Program-made: the position numbers and the translations under genes
Assembly (NCBI GenBank): GCA_014549065.1
Contig: JACDOX010000008.1
Span: 9,217,053 to 9,281,052, forward strand
Direction: 5' to 3'
Length of the DNA stretch: 64,000 nucleotides
Source of the DNA: Cardinalis cardinalis
Taxonomy: Eukaryota > Chordata > Aves > Passeriformes > Cardinalidae
Notes under the pieces: generated by a model
The model's database searches: none
What the model was told of the DNA's origin: nothing
Seen by the model: the letters and a program-made list of their open reading frames with translations, nothing else
Part shown: in pieces, positions 39,101 to 51,100 of the stretch
Numbering within the stretch: the first letter of the stretch is position 1
How the letters are laid out: each line of letters opens with the position of its first letter

Positions 39101-42100
39101 GGAAATGCAGAATGCTTCCCCGACAATGCAGATCTCAGCTTCTTCAGCCCTACAGTCAGTGAGATATGGCCACTCACCATTTTTCTTGCTCTGATTTCCT
39201 TGGGAAGGAAAGAGAGCCTTTATGATAGCGGAGAGCAAAGAGAGCCGGGGTGCACTGCAGACCAAATCTGCAGTACAGCTTAAGGTGTCATCTGGAATCC
39301 ATGTCTTAGCACTTCTCCAGAACATCCATAGCCTTTCCAATACTACCATGCTGTTCTCCAGAATGACTAAGTGAGGCTGGATTATCAGTATAAAAGATAA
39401 ACTTCTCCTTTCCCCAAACTGGGAATGGAATCTGTGATTCCTGATGCTTAATCTGGAGGATGGTTGTATATCACATTGGAAACATAGATGTCAGATATTT
39501 TCCAGTTGACCTGCTACAAGGACCACTGAACTGTTTCTTTCCATTTAACTATATTAATTTCTGCTGCTTCTCTGTGTTGCAGATAGAGTGACTGGATGTG
39601 ATCCACATAGGCTTCTTTCTTTTGTTTGTTAACTTTGCTATGAAAGCTATTCATCTTTTAACTACAGAAAGAATATCAGAGAATGGTCATGTACACATTA
39701 ATGTGTAATGAGTGTATTGTGTGGGTGTGCTCCTACCCATGGACTGCAGAGGTCTGTACAGATGTCTGTAACAGGGGCAGCTACAAGAGTGTGAGTCCAT
39801 AGCAAGGACTTATAATTGAGCCATGCAGGAGAGTGATTCAGTCCCTGCTGCTCACCAAGATCATGGCTATCAAACTTGCAAAAGTCCCTTTGGTATACCT
39901 GGGAAGCATGATTCACACTTCAGGTGTCTCCAGGGATAAGGNGAATGACAGGCACATTTGATTTGCTGGCATGCTGTAGGCACAGACACCATGCAGCCTT
40001 TCCTGTCAATGCTGAAATGCAAGAAGAGCATGGGAGCCTACAGAATGGTCTGGGAAAAGAACAGTGGAAGTATCTTTAAGCTGACAGGTTGTATCATCAC
40101 TCTAAATGCATGAAAATGTACTCCTGGCATACTTGTTTTCCATAGCTTTCAGAGTTAAATGCTGTAAGCGACAAACCTATGGTTCTTTTGGTACATTCCT
40201 GGTTTTTTCTCTCTTCAGCAGGGTCTGTGAGGCTGAGAGAGGTTTCATTAACTCAGTTTCTGGGGTTTTTTACTTTTATAGATAACCAGTGTTAAGCACA
40301 TAAGTGTCAAAATGAAGAGGTTTGCAATTAAAAAAAAAATAGGCAGAAAGGAGGTAAAATGACAATGCTGCTTGTATTGGTGACATTTGGTAAAGCAGAT
40401 TATTTCCCCAAAGGCGTGAGAGTTAAAGATACTGTTTTAGTAATACAAAAAGCACACAAAATCTCAGGAAAGGTGAAGATGGGGTGTGAATTTCTTTTAT
40501 ATCTGTTGGATATAGCTAATAAAGACTGTATCTGACTGCCTACNAAGCCATCTGTAACAATATGAAGACAGATGAGAATGAATATGCCTTTTCTGCCCTG
40601 CCTTCTTAACTTGCTTTTAAAGCTCTGTTTGAATGGGTAGTGCTGCATCTCAGTTTTCCTCTCCCTCTGCTGCAGGTGTTTTGTTGGAGCTCTAGCAGTG
40701 GTGCAGTCCTGTGCTACCTGAAGGAACCTCCTCAGGTAGTGTGAAGGGTTGTTACTGGAACATCAACAAAATCCTTCCTTTGACAGTGAAAACAAAGCAA
40801 AGAACTTGTCAAAATATATGCCCTGAAAACCCTACAAAACAAAATCATAGCCTTTGTATAGTCAGTGAGGCGGGGGTTGCCTGTGGTAATGACACAACTA
40901 CTGGTAAATGTCTTTGCATGTAATATTTTGACTTCTTGCTTGCTTCCTGTCAGAATAGATGAAACCACTAAGCACTGGCCCAGCAGTACCTCGTTTATTC
41001 CAGCACAGGTAAATTATTTGATTTAATAAGACGTATCTTCTGGAAATGAATGAAGTCCAAACATCCAAATGCAAATACAAACTTCTCTCTTCCAGATACT
41101 ATTCAGGGGGTTAAAAGAATTTTAGACATTTCTAGCTCTGCCATCCCCATGGGAGTCCATATAGCTTTCAATGTATATTTTATTTCAAAGAAACTTAAGC
41201 TCCAGAGATCTTTATTAAAGAAATTTCTAGATACGGACTCCAGAGGAATTTTTCCCCTTAAAATTGGTCAAGATCCTGCATTGTTTTCTTTTTCTTCTGA
41301 GGATCGCAGAGATTTCTATCAAAAATTCACCATGCTCTGTGCAGAACTTAAAATAGTGTCAGTGATAATCTTGATTATAATAATTGTGCCTGCTCATTTC
41401 CTGCATCACATGATAACTTTGCACTCTAATTTTTAGTACAGGTTTTAAGGTCACTAAAATGATTTAAACTATTTTATGACCCATTGTTTTATATGAAGTA
41501 GAATTATGAAGTAGTTTTCCACTATGAGTGCCTGAGGTTGCAGCTGTCTGGAGTTGATGACTGAGGTGGCCACAGATCTCTTTGGATATTCCTAGGTAAG
41601 CACAAAGGCCTGTACACTGATTAAAAATTTCAGTCTTGAATGAGGATAGTTAGCTTTAGCTATTTTTCATCTCACCTTTTTGTGCTTTGGTAACTTGTTT
41701 GATGAAATATTTCTGACTCAAATGCACAGGCAGGGGGCACTCTCTGCTCAAAATTGCAGGGCCAGACCCTGGGCTGGTTTGAAGGTTCAGTGCATCAGAG
41801 TAGCTCCTGCCTGAGGGTCAGCCTTCCTTATGTCCAAACAGAGAATCCTTCTGTGCCATTTCAGAGGAGCAGCAAAAAATACGTGCCAAGCTGCAGGGGA
41901 CTTCAGGTGTTTGCACTCTTACCAAGTACTGGTTGCCCACCATCGTATTTAGGGGGTTGCCACTGCACAGTGCAGTAATCTTCTCCAATGTTGCTGATTG
42001 TGGGAGCTTCTGGAGGGTCGGGAACATCTGAAGAAAGGGTGAGAATGAGAGTTTTTNTTTGTTTCAATTTCTTTATGCAAGTAAATTAAATATTTTTAAC

Positions 42101-45100
42101 ACTTTTTTTTTTCCCTGTGTGGTTTTGATGTAATAGTGTCCCCCAGGAATCAATGTTGGGTCCAGCCCTGTTTAATATCTTTAGTGATGATCTGGATAGG
42201 GGTATTGAATCTATCATTAGCAATTTCATGGATAACAGCAAGTTGGATCAGAGTGTTGATTTGCTGGAAGGCAGGATGGCTCTGCAGAGGGACCAGGACA
42301 GGCTGGATCATGGGCCAAGGCCAATGGCATAAGGTTCAACAACATCACGTGCTGGGTGCTGCACTGTGGCCACAATAACCTCCTCCAGAACGACGGGCTG
42401 CAGGAAGAATGGCTGGGAAGTGGGTGTGGTGAACACCTGGGGGTGTGGTGAACAGTGGCTGAACNTGAGCCAGCAGTGTCCAGGTGGCCAAGAAGGCCAG
42501 TGGCATCCTGGCCTGNGTCAGCAACAGTGTGGCCAGCAGGAGCAGGGCAGGGATTGTCTCCTTGTACTCAGTACTGGTGAGGCCACACCTGAAGTGCTGT
42601 GNCCNGTTTTGGGTGCCTCACTACAAGAAGGACACGGAGGGGCTGGAGCACATCCAGAGAAGGGCAGTGGAGCTGGGGAAGGGTCTGGAGCACAGGTCCT
42701 ATAAGGAGCAGCTGAGGGAGCTGGGGGTGTTTAGCCTGGAGAAAAGGAGGCTCAGGGGTGACCTTAATGCTCTCTACATCTCCCTGAAAGGAGGGTGTAG
42801 CCAGGTGGGTTTTGGCCTCTTCTCCCAGGCAACCAGAGACAGGATGAGAGGACACAGGCTTAAGCTGCACCAGGGCAGGTTTGGGTTAGACACTAGGAAG
42901 ACATTCTTCACAGAAAAGGTGATTAGATATTGGAATGGGCCCCCCAGGGAGTCACCACCCCTGGAGGTGTTTATGTAAGGACTAGATGTGGCAGTCAGNG
43001 CCTGATCTAGATGATATAGTGGGGTTGGACTTGATGAGATCAGAAATCTTTTTCTCATCCAAATTTATTATCTGATTCTGTGATACAGCTTTGTCAGATA
43101 GCAACAGTAGGTACAACCAGAGCNTATTAACTTAGTCTAAAGGGAATCCTGCTCTTTGATGCTTCTTTGTTAGGNTGATTTCCTTTAAATAGCATTGATT
43201 ATTCAGCTCCCTTTTTCTTCCCAGACATAATAAAATTTTTGCAAAAATGTAAGGCAATTCTGTTCNGTAAGATGAGACTTGCTCCAGGGTTTCCTATTTT
43301 CTCTAGAAAAAAATTTATAAAATACAACTGCTTGTCTCACATATTATGTCACTTTGGAGATATTCATAGTAAATATCCTGATTTAATATTTATGAAAGAT
43401 GGAAGAATACTTAGTATTTATCAAGCAATTCTAAATTTTAATACTGTAGGTGAAAGTAATTTTCTTTTATCATTTCTGATTTGCTTATAACTTGTTCTTT
43501 TGTTATGTGTGCCAGGGTACCAGCATATTAANTATTATGAAAAATTTATAAAACTTACTGACTCAAAANCATATCCCTCCCAGGTCTTTTGTGACTCATT
43601 GAAGAGTCTGTCAATCTGTTCATCTTTTATCAGATACATTATGTTTCTTTATTCCATTAACCATTTACTGTTTATAGAATGAAATAATTTCTGCTTAAAA
43701 ACATAACCCACAACAAAATTACTAAAAGCTTTTCTTATTTCTGACAAGCATGAANCATGTAATTCAAAATGGAATGTCATCCATAAAACAATAGAATCAC
43801 CTGAAACAGGGAATACATTGATTACTACTGGGAGTTCTTCTCTTTTCACCTCTGAAAAAACACTTCTGCTGAATTTATGATTGATAATGTTCCTCTCTTT
43901 ATGATCCTTTCCCATTTTGCTGAACCTAAAGTCAGAACTTGTATCAGAGAGATTTTAGACTTTTTGAGAAGGGNGAGCTTCAGCCGACTCAAGATTCTTT
44001 CATGCTCTGGCTGTTTCTATCCTTTACTTACCAATGACTTTGACTGTGATATCAGCCTTATCTTCTCCAGCTGGATTCTTAAGTATAACTCTGTAAACTC
44101 CCTCATCCTCTTTTTCTGCCCCTTCAATGATGAAGACACAATGGTCTTCATGCATCTCCACACGGACTCTGCCTTCAGATTCAAACAGGAGCTGTGGGCA
44201 GTGAAAGGGACAGATAAAATCATTGCAAGTTGTGCCAGGAACAGCCTGATGAGTCTGGTGAACTGGTGAAAAACTACAAGTCAGTGCATATTACAATAAT
44301 TATTGAAAAGCCATAAAATAATATGGCTTTTCAATATAGACTGGTTGGTTCACATAAATATCATTTGGGAAAATTGATTCTGGAGGTCTGCAGGTTGTTT
44401 GGATTCACCACTAGTAACACAAACCCAGTTATGTTTCAAAGAAGTTACCGAGTACTTCCAAAAATTCCTACTTGGGACAGCTGCTAGCATCACTGTGAAG
44501 AGTTTCATAGATAACAGTTGGTTACTGTATAAATTAAAACAAGATTCTTGTAACTGTTAATGGCGTCAGTGTGATTTCTGCCACTCCATGGCCACAATTT
44601 AGTTGTACGTGTGTAATACACTCCTTTTCTCCTTATGTGCCTATGTATTTTAGATTTAGAACAGAAACCACTAGAAAGAATATATGTCCAAATATTGATT
44701 AGTGCAGCAGGATCCTAAACCTGAGAATGGTTTATTGGTGTATAATAAATGTAAAATATTTTTTACTCTATCAAGAGAGAAGTAATTTATGTGAAAAATT
44801 AAAGTTGCTGCAAAGTGAGTCCCGTTTCACTTCTTTATAGTCCATTCACTCTCTTGACCCATTGTCATCTTCCCATGTGTCCTGTAAGATTTTGTTCTAG
44901 TTATTATTGGAGCTTACAGGTTACTGAGGGAGAAAAATCGCCACAAATAAATCTAAAATAGTTTTCAAATAACTGCTTTGAATCCTTGTAACCCAGTCAC
45001 CATGTGATGGTGATTAGAAAGACTTTCTCAATCAGCTTCTTACTCTAAAATTATTCACCAGATCTCTTGTGCCCAGCAGGGGTCTGGTAATTAATTACCA

Positions 45101-48100
45101 CTGTGAGGCAGGATAGAGCCTGATGTGCTGTTTGAATTTTAATATCTACTGACTTAAATGTTATTTCCTTTTGAGTATGACCTTTTATCTGGAAAACTAA
45201 GAACATTTGTGTGGTTGCATAAATAATAAGGAACTTACCTTATTATCAGTATTTAAATCACTGCTGTTTTCTGAGGGAGTCATGGAATCATCACTGTTTC
45301 GAAGTAGGTCGTTTCTCTAGATAAGCAAAGAAACCACAGAAAGTCAGCTAAGGCTGAGCAGAGCAGTAAAGCTGTTTCTGCAAGACAGAGAAGAGTCTGT
45401 TAGGGGGGTTGAATTTGAAGGAGGGAGAAAAGCAAAGTTAGGCAGAAAGCAAACCTGGGAAGGAAATCTACCAAAACCAAAATAAAAAGCAGAAATGGAA
45501 AAAAAAGTGTCAGAATGCAGTGAATTAAGGCAAGGATAAGTCAGCAAACTGAGATTTGCAGCTTAGAAAAGAAAGAAGAATGACATTCCTGCAGTATTAC
45601 TGTAACTGGTTGTGAACCTGTCTGCGTCCTCTCGGTACTAGTTACTCTATATCTGTAAGTACAAAAATAAGGATTACTTCTCTCTGTAACAGTAGGATAG
45701 TAAATTGATGTAAATATTTTAAAACTCAGAAATAGTCAGGTCTGTAACACTCATTGAACAACATCTTTTGAGGCTGTACCACTCTTTGTTTGGAATTTCA
45801 TTAGTAAGTATATTTTACACAACCTTCAATCAGGACTGGCTGCTTTTCCTCATGTATTGAGACCTCCCACGCTGTACAGAGACTGTCTGATACTCAATCA
45901 TCATTTTATCAGAGAAGCTTCTGTATAGAAGAGTCAGTTTCTTGGCTTTTTAAAAATTTGTTTCCATACTAATTCTACATTGAAGGAAAAAGTTCTGAGT
46001 GCTATTAGATNTGCTAACCTGAGCAAGAATGTGGCATAATAATGAAGAAATAGGAGATTGGGGGAATTAACATAATTGGCAATATTGTTTTTTCTGTATC
46101 TACACATATGGAAGTGTAATGATGCTGTAGAATGTTATGCAAAATATTTCTATTTTGTGCTAGTTATAGCTCAAAAGCCCACAGATGGTGAGGGGTGGGG
46201 ATATTTTGAGACACCCTGAAAGGAAGCTCACTTAACATTTTAAGTCTAGCTTCTAAATTCTTTCTCTGATGTTTTGTAATTGCTTTGATTAGATAAATAG
46301 CAAAGTTCCTCTATTTTTATTATATGAAATTCAGTTTTATGCCACTAGTCTGCTAAGATGACATTTACTTNACAAATGGTAGAATCCTTGATAAAGACTG
46401 AAAAAAGAAGCTGCCACCTCCAGAAAATGTTCGTTCTATCAGGTGAAGGTGATGGGGGGGACTCATAATTTATTTATTTTTCTCTGAGGTAGGAAGAGAA
46501 TAAATATGAATGGTATCCTTCTATCTGCATCTACATATGTCTCCTCATATATAGTCAGCCTCTTCTTTTGGACTAAAAAACCAGGGAACAGTTCACAGAA
46601 AGGAACANTTCAGGATGAGTCACAAAGCCAGCTATGTCCCAAGCAGCTGCAGTTCAGGTATTTAATTTTTTTTACTTGAGGTTTAAAAACATAAAATTGA
46701 AAGGAAGATGGAAATACTTGTAAATTACTGTAAACCGAAGTAATATTTGAGAAGGAAAAATAAATTTGCGGTTGCCTCAGACACTGTGTCAGGTTGCACA
46801 TTACCTTGTTCACTTTCTGCCAGATGACAGTGGGTGTTGGATCTCCTGATATAGGAACATCCAATCTCAGTTTGTTCCCAGCCACCACGACAATAGTGTC
46901 AGGGGATTGGCCCAGACAGTCAAGGTGGATTTTAGGAGGTTCTATAGTAAAGATACAGAAGATAAGTTTTAAATATAGTTTGAGTGATCTGAATGGAAAA
47001 TGAAACAAAAAAAAAGAATGTTCATGCATTAAATTAAAAAAAAAAAATCTGCTTACTTTGCTATTGAAAACATTCTTACTTGCATATAAGTAATGGCTGC
47101 TGTTCTTACCTTCTCTTGGTACAAAATCTATCTTGACCTCTGGTGTGGGAAAGAAAAGAGCAGACAGGGAAGAAGAAATAGATCAGAAAACAGAATTTAC
47201 ATAGCATCTGCACAAACAAAGTAATTTAAAAACTGATTGAAACTTCATAATGCATATTAATCAGCAGATTTATACAATAAATTAAAAACCAGGCTCTGTA
47301 AAGCCATGTGATAATGGTAATGCAAAATAACAGGGAAAAGCAATGTGTCTACGTTGAGGTATCAGAAAAGAGATTGGCATTCTCTTGCCTGGTATAACCA
47401 TGATAAATGTCACCATTTTATCCCTGTGGAATTCCCATTACATGTTCTAAAATAACTTACCCAAAAACTGAAGCTTGGCAGAAAGGTTATAAGCAAATCC
47501 TTGAGGAATGAAGGAATAATCAGCCTCGTCCTCTGGTGTTACATCCTCAATAGTTAGCTTATGGATTCTGAAAACAAGAACAGATATATTGCACTCCCTT
47601 CCCTTGCCTCCCCAGGAGAAACAGGGCTATCTCGAGAGAGAAGGTGCAGGCCACAGGATACTAAGAGAAATTATTATTTCTTCTTCCCATGCCATGACAC
47701 AAGGCAACAACCAGCAGGGCTGTAGTCTGCTCTGCTTTCAGTATTAAAGCCAATCCTATTAAAGCCAGTACATTGTCTATGAATGGTTTTTATTTGTCAA
47801 GGTAGATTGTTTGANGAGAGGTAGCATTTTCCTTGCTCTAGTCCAGTCCTTTGCCATTACAAGGGCCATTGTAACGCTGCTGACTGGTTTCATTTGGTCC
47901 AATTGTGAAACAGTAACTCTGACTAAACAAACTGCAAAGCGATTCTCCATCCCAGAATACAGAAAAAAGCGCCAGGAAAGACTACACCTGGTATTTAACG
48001 CTGAATCTTCTTGGTCTCCATTTCCATTAGTAGCCAGACTGCTAGGAAACTTGAGCACAAAATTACAAACTGTATATGTTAATATAAATGCTAATTTTTC

Positions 48101-51100
48101 TGTAGAGTTTACTCATATGTACTATCTTAACACTACTGTTAGTTTTTAAGTTCTCAACAATGTGTTTTGAATACCAAAACACCATGTAATCCTAATGAAA
48201 AATAAGATTTACTTTTGCTGATGCACCNCTGAAGTCATACATAGAAAACACACCAACTCAGAAAGACTGCACACATGCCAAAACAAGTCTGTCACTAAAT
48301 GTTGGTTGCATATGAAAAGCTTCTAAACTTTTTACCTGTTAGCTGGAGCCAGGACAAAATCTCNCTTTATATTCTTAACTCCTGAGATAACAATTCTGAT
48401 GGATTGCACTGCAAATCCCAAGCCTGTACCTGCTTTCTGAAATAAGACTGACCTGCCGATATGGGAGATCTTTATCCTTTCGTCTGGGATCACCTCCTTT
48501 CCGTTTTTCAGCCAGATTCCTTTCACGTTTTCATCTGAAACTTCACACTTGAAGACTGCCTGGTCACGTGCCTTCACTGTCAGGTCTGCAATGCTCTGAT
48601 AAACTTCCAGCTTTTTCTCTGATATCGTGAGAATAATCGATACACACATCAAAAATCAGAATAGCTCTGTAAGCAGATGATGTGGATTTACTGAGTAGAA
48701 AAGNCAAGGGCTGAGCAAGCAATATGAAGGGAAATAGACAGCCTGCAGGGCTTTAACAGGACTGATAGCTAAGCACCTGTTGTTATCGGAGTATCCGCTA
48801 TATCCAGCACACAGGTTCTCCTCAAAGCCTTTATTATCAAACCCTATGCCCCTTATTTCATCTCCTTTTTCCCTGTCAGGGGGATTATGCTACCACTCTG
48901 CCCTATCTGGAGAAGGTTACCTTCAGCCTGTTCTCATTTTTCAGCTTCTCTGATTCTGGGACATTCCCTGTGCCTACCTTGCACAATCAGTTCAGCGACT
49001 GATACCCCTCCATTGGTCTTCACAGTGTAGTGTCCACTGTCCTCCTTGGTTGACTCATTAATAATGAGATACTGTTTTTTCCCATCTTTCTTGAATCGGT
49101 ATTTAAATGTTTCTTCTCGTGTCAGTTCAATTCCATCCTTTTCCCTGAAATACCAAATAGTGTTATTTTTGTTATGGTTGAAAGAGGAGAGTAAGGGTCA
49201 GCTCAATGTTACTAGGGACTGGAAGANACGAGGTGGATCCAATCTTTGCAGCATTTCAAGCTGGCAAAAAAGGACATTGTTGCACAAATGTCAGTGCAAC
49301 CAGAATGCCTCTAACTTGACCATTAATTTTCCCATAGGTATTTGACTTTTGGTTCAAGAGAATTCACCACAAGTAATTACTTGATTTTTTTCTATTTATA
49401 TGCTATAGATAAACATGAAAATATGTTAAATACTGTAGGAGATAAAAGGTTAAAAACACACTTCACCAGCAGGAAATTTACTGTCTTAAAAATGGCCATA
49501 AATTAAATGGGANGTGATGGGATATTACTTAAAAGTCTTAATTTTCCTGATGTGAANTATAATTGTTATAAATCCATGATTTGTGGGCATCAGCAAAAGA
49601 GGAAAATTTTAGGATGGATTCAAATGAATGTGTATTTTGCATTTTGTAGCTCTTTCCATTCAAGGATGCCACAGTATACTTAAGACTTTACTAAATTAAG
49701 CTTCACTTCTAGCCCAGGAGGAAATTTAATTTCCAGTCATCATGAAGGGAAATGCACAGGGAGGACTCATGCTGTTTAATCAAGGTCATACAAAAATACA
49801 TAAGGTGTTTCAAGGGTTTCCTGTTCCTAATCCTAAATAACATAAACAGCAAATACTTGTAATTTCTTCAATTTGCTAATTTTGTAGCATTACATTTTTT
49901 GTTATTACTTGAATGTATTTCTATTTTTTTACTTGAATACTGCTCTAGTTTGTAAATCAAAAAGGTTTTCTCTTTGATAGCTAGTCACATGGAAAAACAA
50001 ATAGAAAATATGCGTGATTTTAATAGAGTAAAAATATTCTTTCTACTTTTTTGTCATTTCCCTTATTTGTGACCAGTGACTCAGTGACTATTCAGCTTAA
50101 AGGACAGCAAATTGAAATACTACTTGGGACTCATTAAAATACTATTGCTCTAATTTCTATGTAGATATGTGCAAGAAAACCTTTTACCTCTATCAGAGTC
50201 TGCTAATGTAAANCACAAGATCAAAACTTTAAGCAGAAACAAAGATCCTACAACTTGTGACTTAGATGTTCCTGATGCAATGGCATTTCAGGATACCTAC
50301 AGGTATTCTGTACATGACTGTTTGTTAGAGCAGAGCTCACTGCAACTCAGAGCTGGTTTAGAGAAGGACTGGCCTCCCTTCCAGGTCACAGAGCAGTGCT
50401 AGTAAGGGAGGAAGCAGAGGATGGCTTTTACAACTGCTTGAAACACAGCACTTGGTATTATTGTCAGGATAATGTTTCCTTTTCTTTCCTCTTCATTACT
50501 CTTCAGACAAGAGTCTGAGACAACATGTAAGATGATCTCTTATGGCTGTTGTGATTCATGCAAATTAGTTCTGGAACAAGTGCTACAATGCTTTACAGAA
50601 ATCTTTGCTGAATTGCTAAGAATGGACTTTAATCCCAAAGCTGAGCATGCTGCTGTCACTAAATGCAAAGCCAAGCACACACACTGTGCCTAGACTTTTG
50701 GAGCTGAACTTTTAAATTTTTTTCCCATGGTCTATTTTGATACAGAGCTCATGAAAAATATCTGAATGTTATATTCACCCATTGGTAAGAAAGTGGTCTC
50801 TTGAAATCTTGACTAAATAATGAAAANAGTCTTTTTGTAATGATTAGTGTCTTAAATCCCTGGGAGGGGAATACTGTCTTTACTTGTGTTTGTTTTACTG
50901 ACTGGCACATTGCTGATCCTGTGGATGAGTCGNGAGTTTGCAGAGGGGTATAGTGACAAATAGAGACTGTAAACCTTGAAACAAAACTCCAGATAGCATT
51001 TGGCTTAAAATAATACTCTGCTGCTGTGAAAAGCAGAAAACCTCTTTAAGGTAATATTACAGGCCTTCCTTTGGCAATTGGAACTATAAAATAGAATAAT

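Noticed and set aside
47811..48149. 112-codon plus-strand ORF in intron 18
   Set aside because: It overlaps an equally open minus-strand frame in AT-rich intron, with no domain, promoter or splice support.
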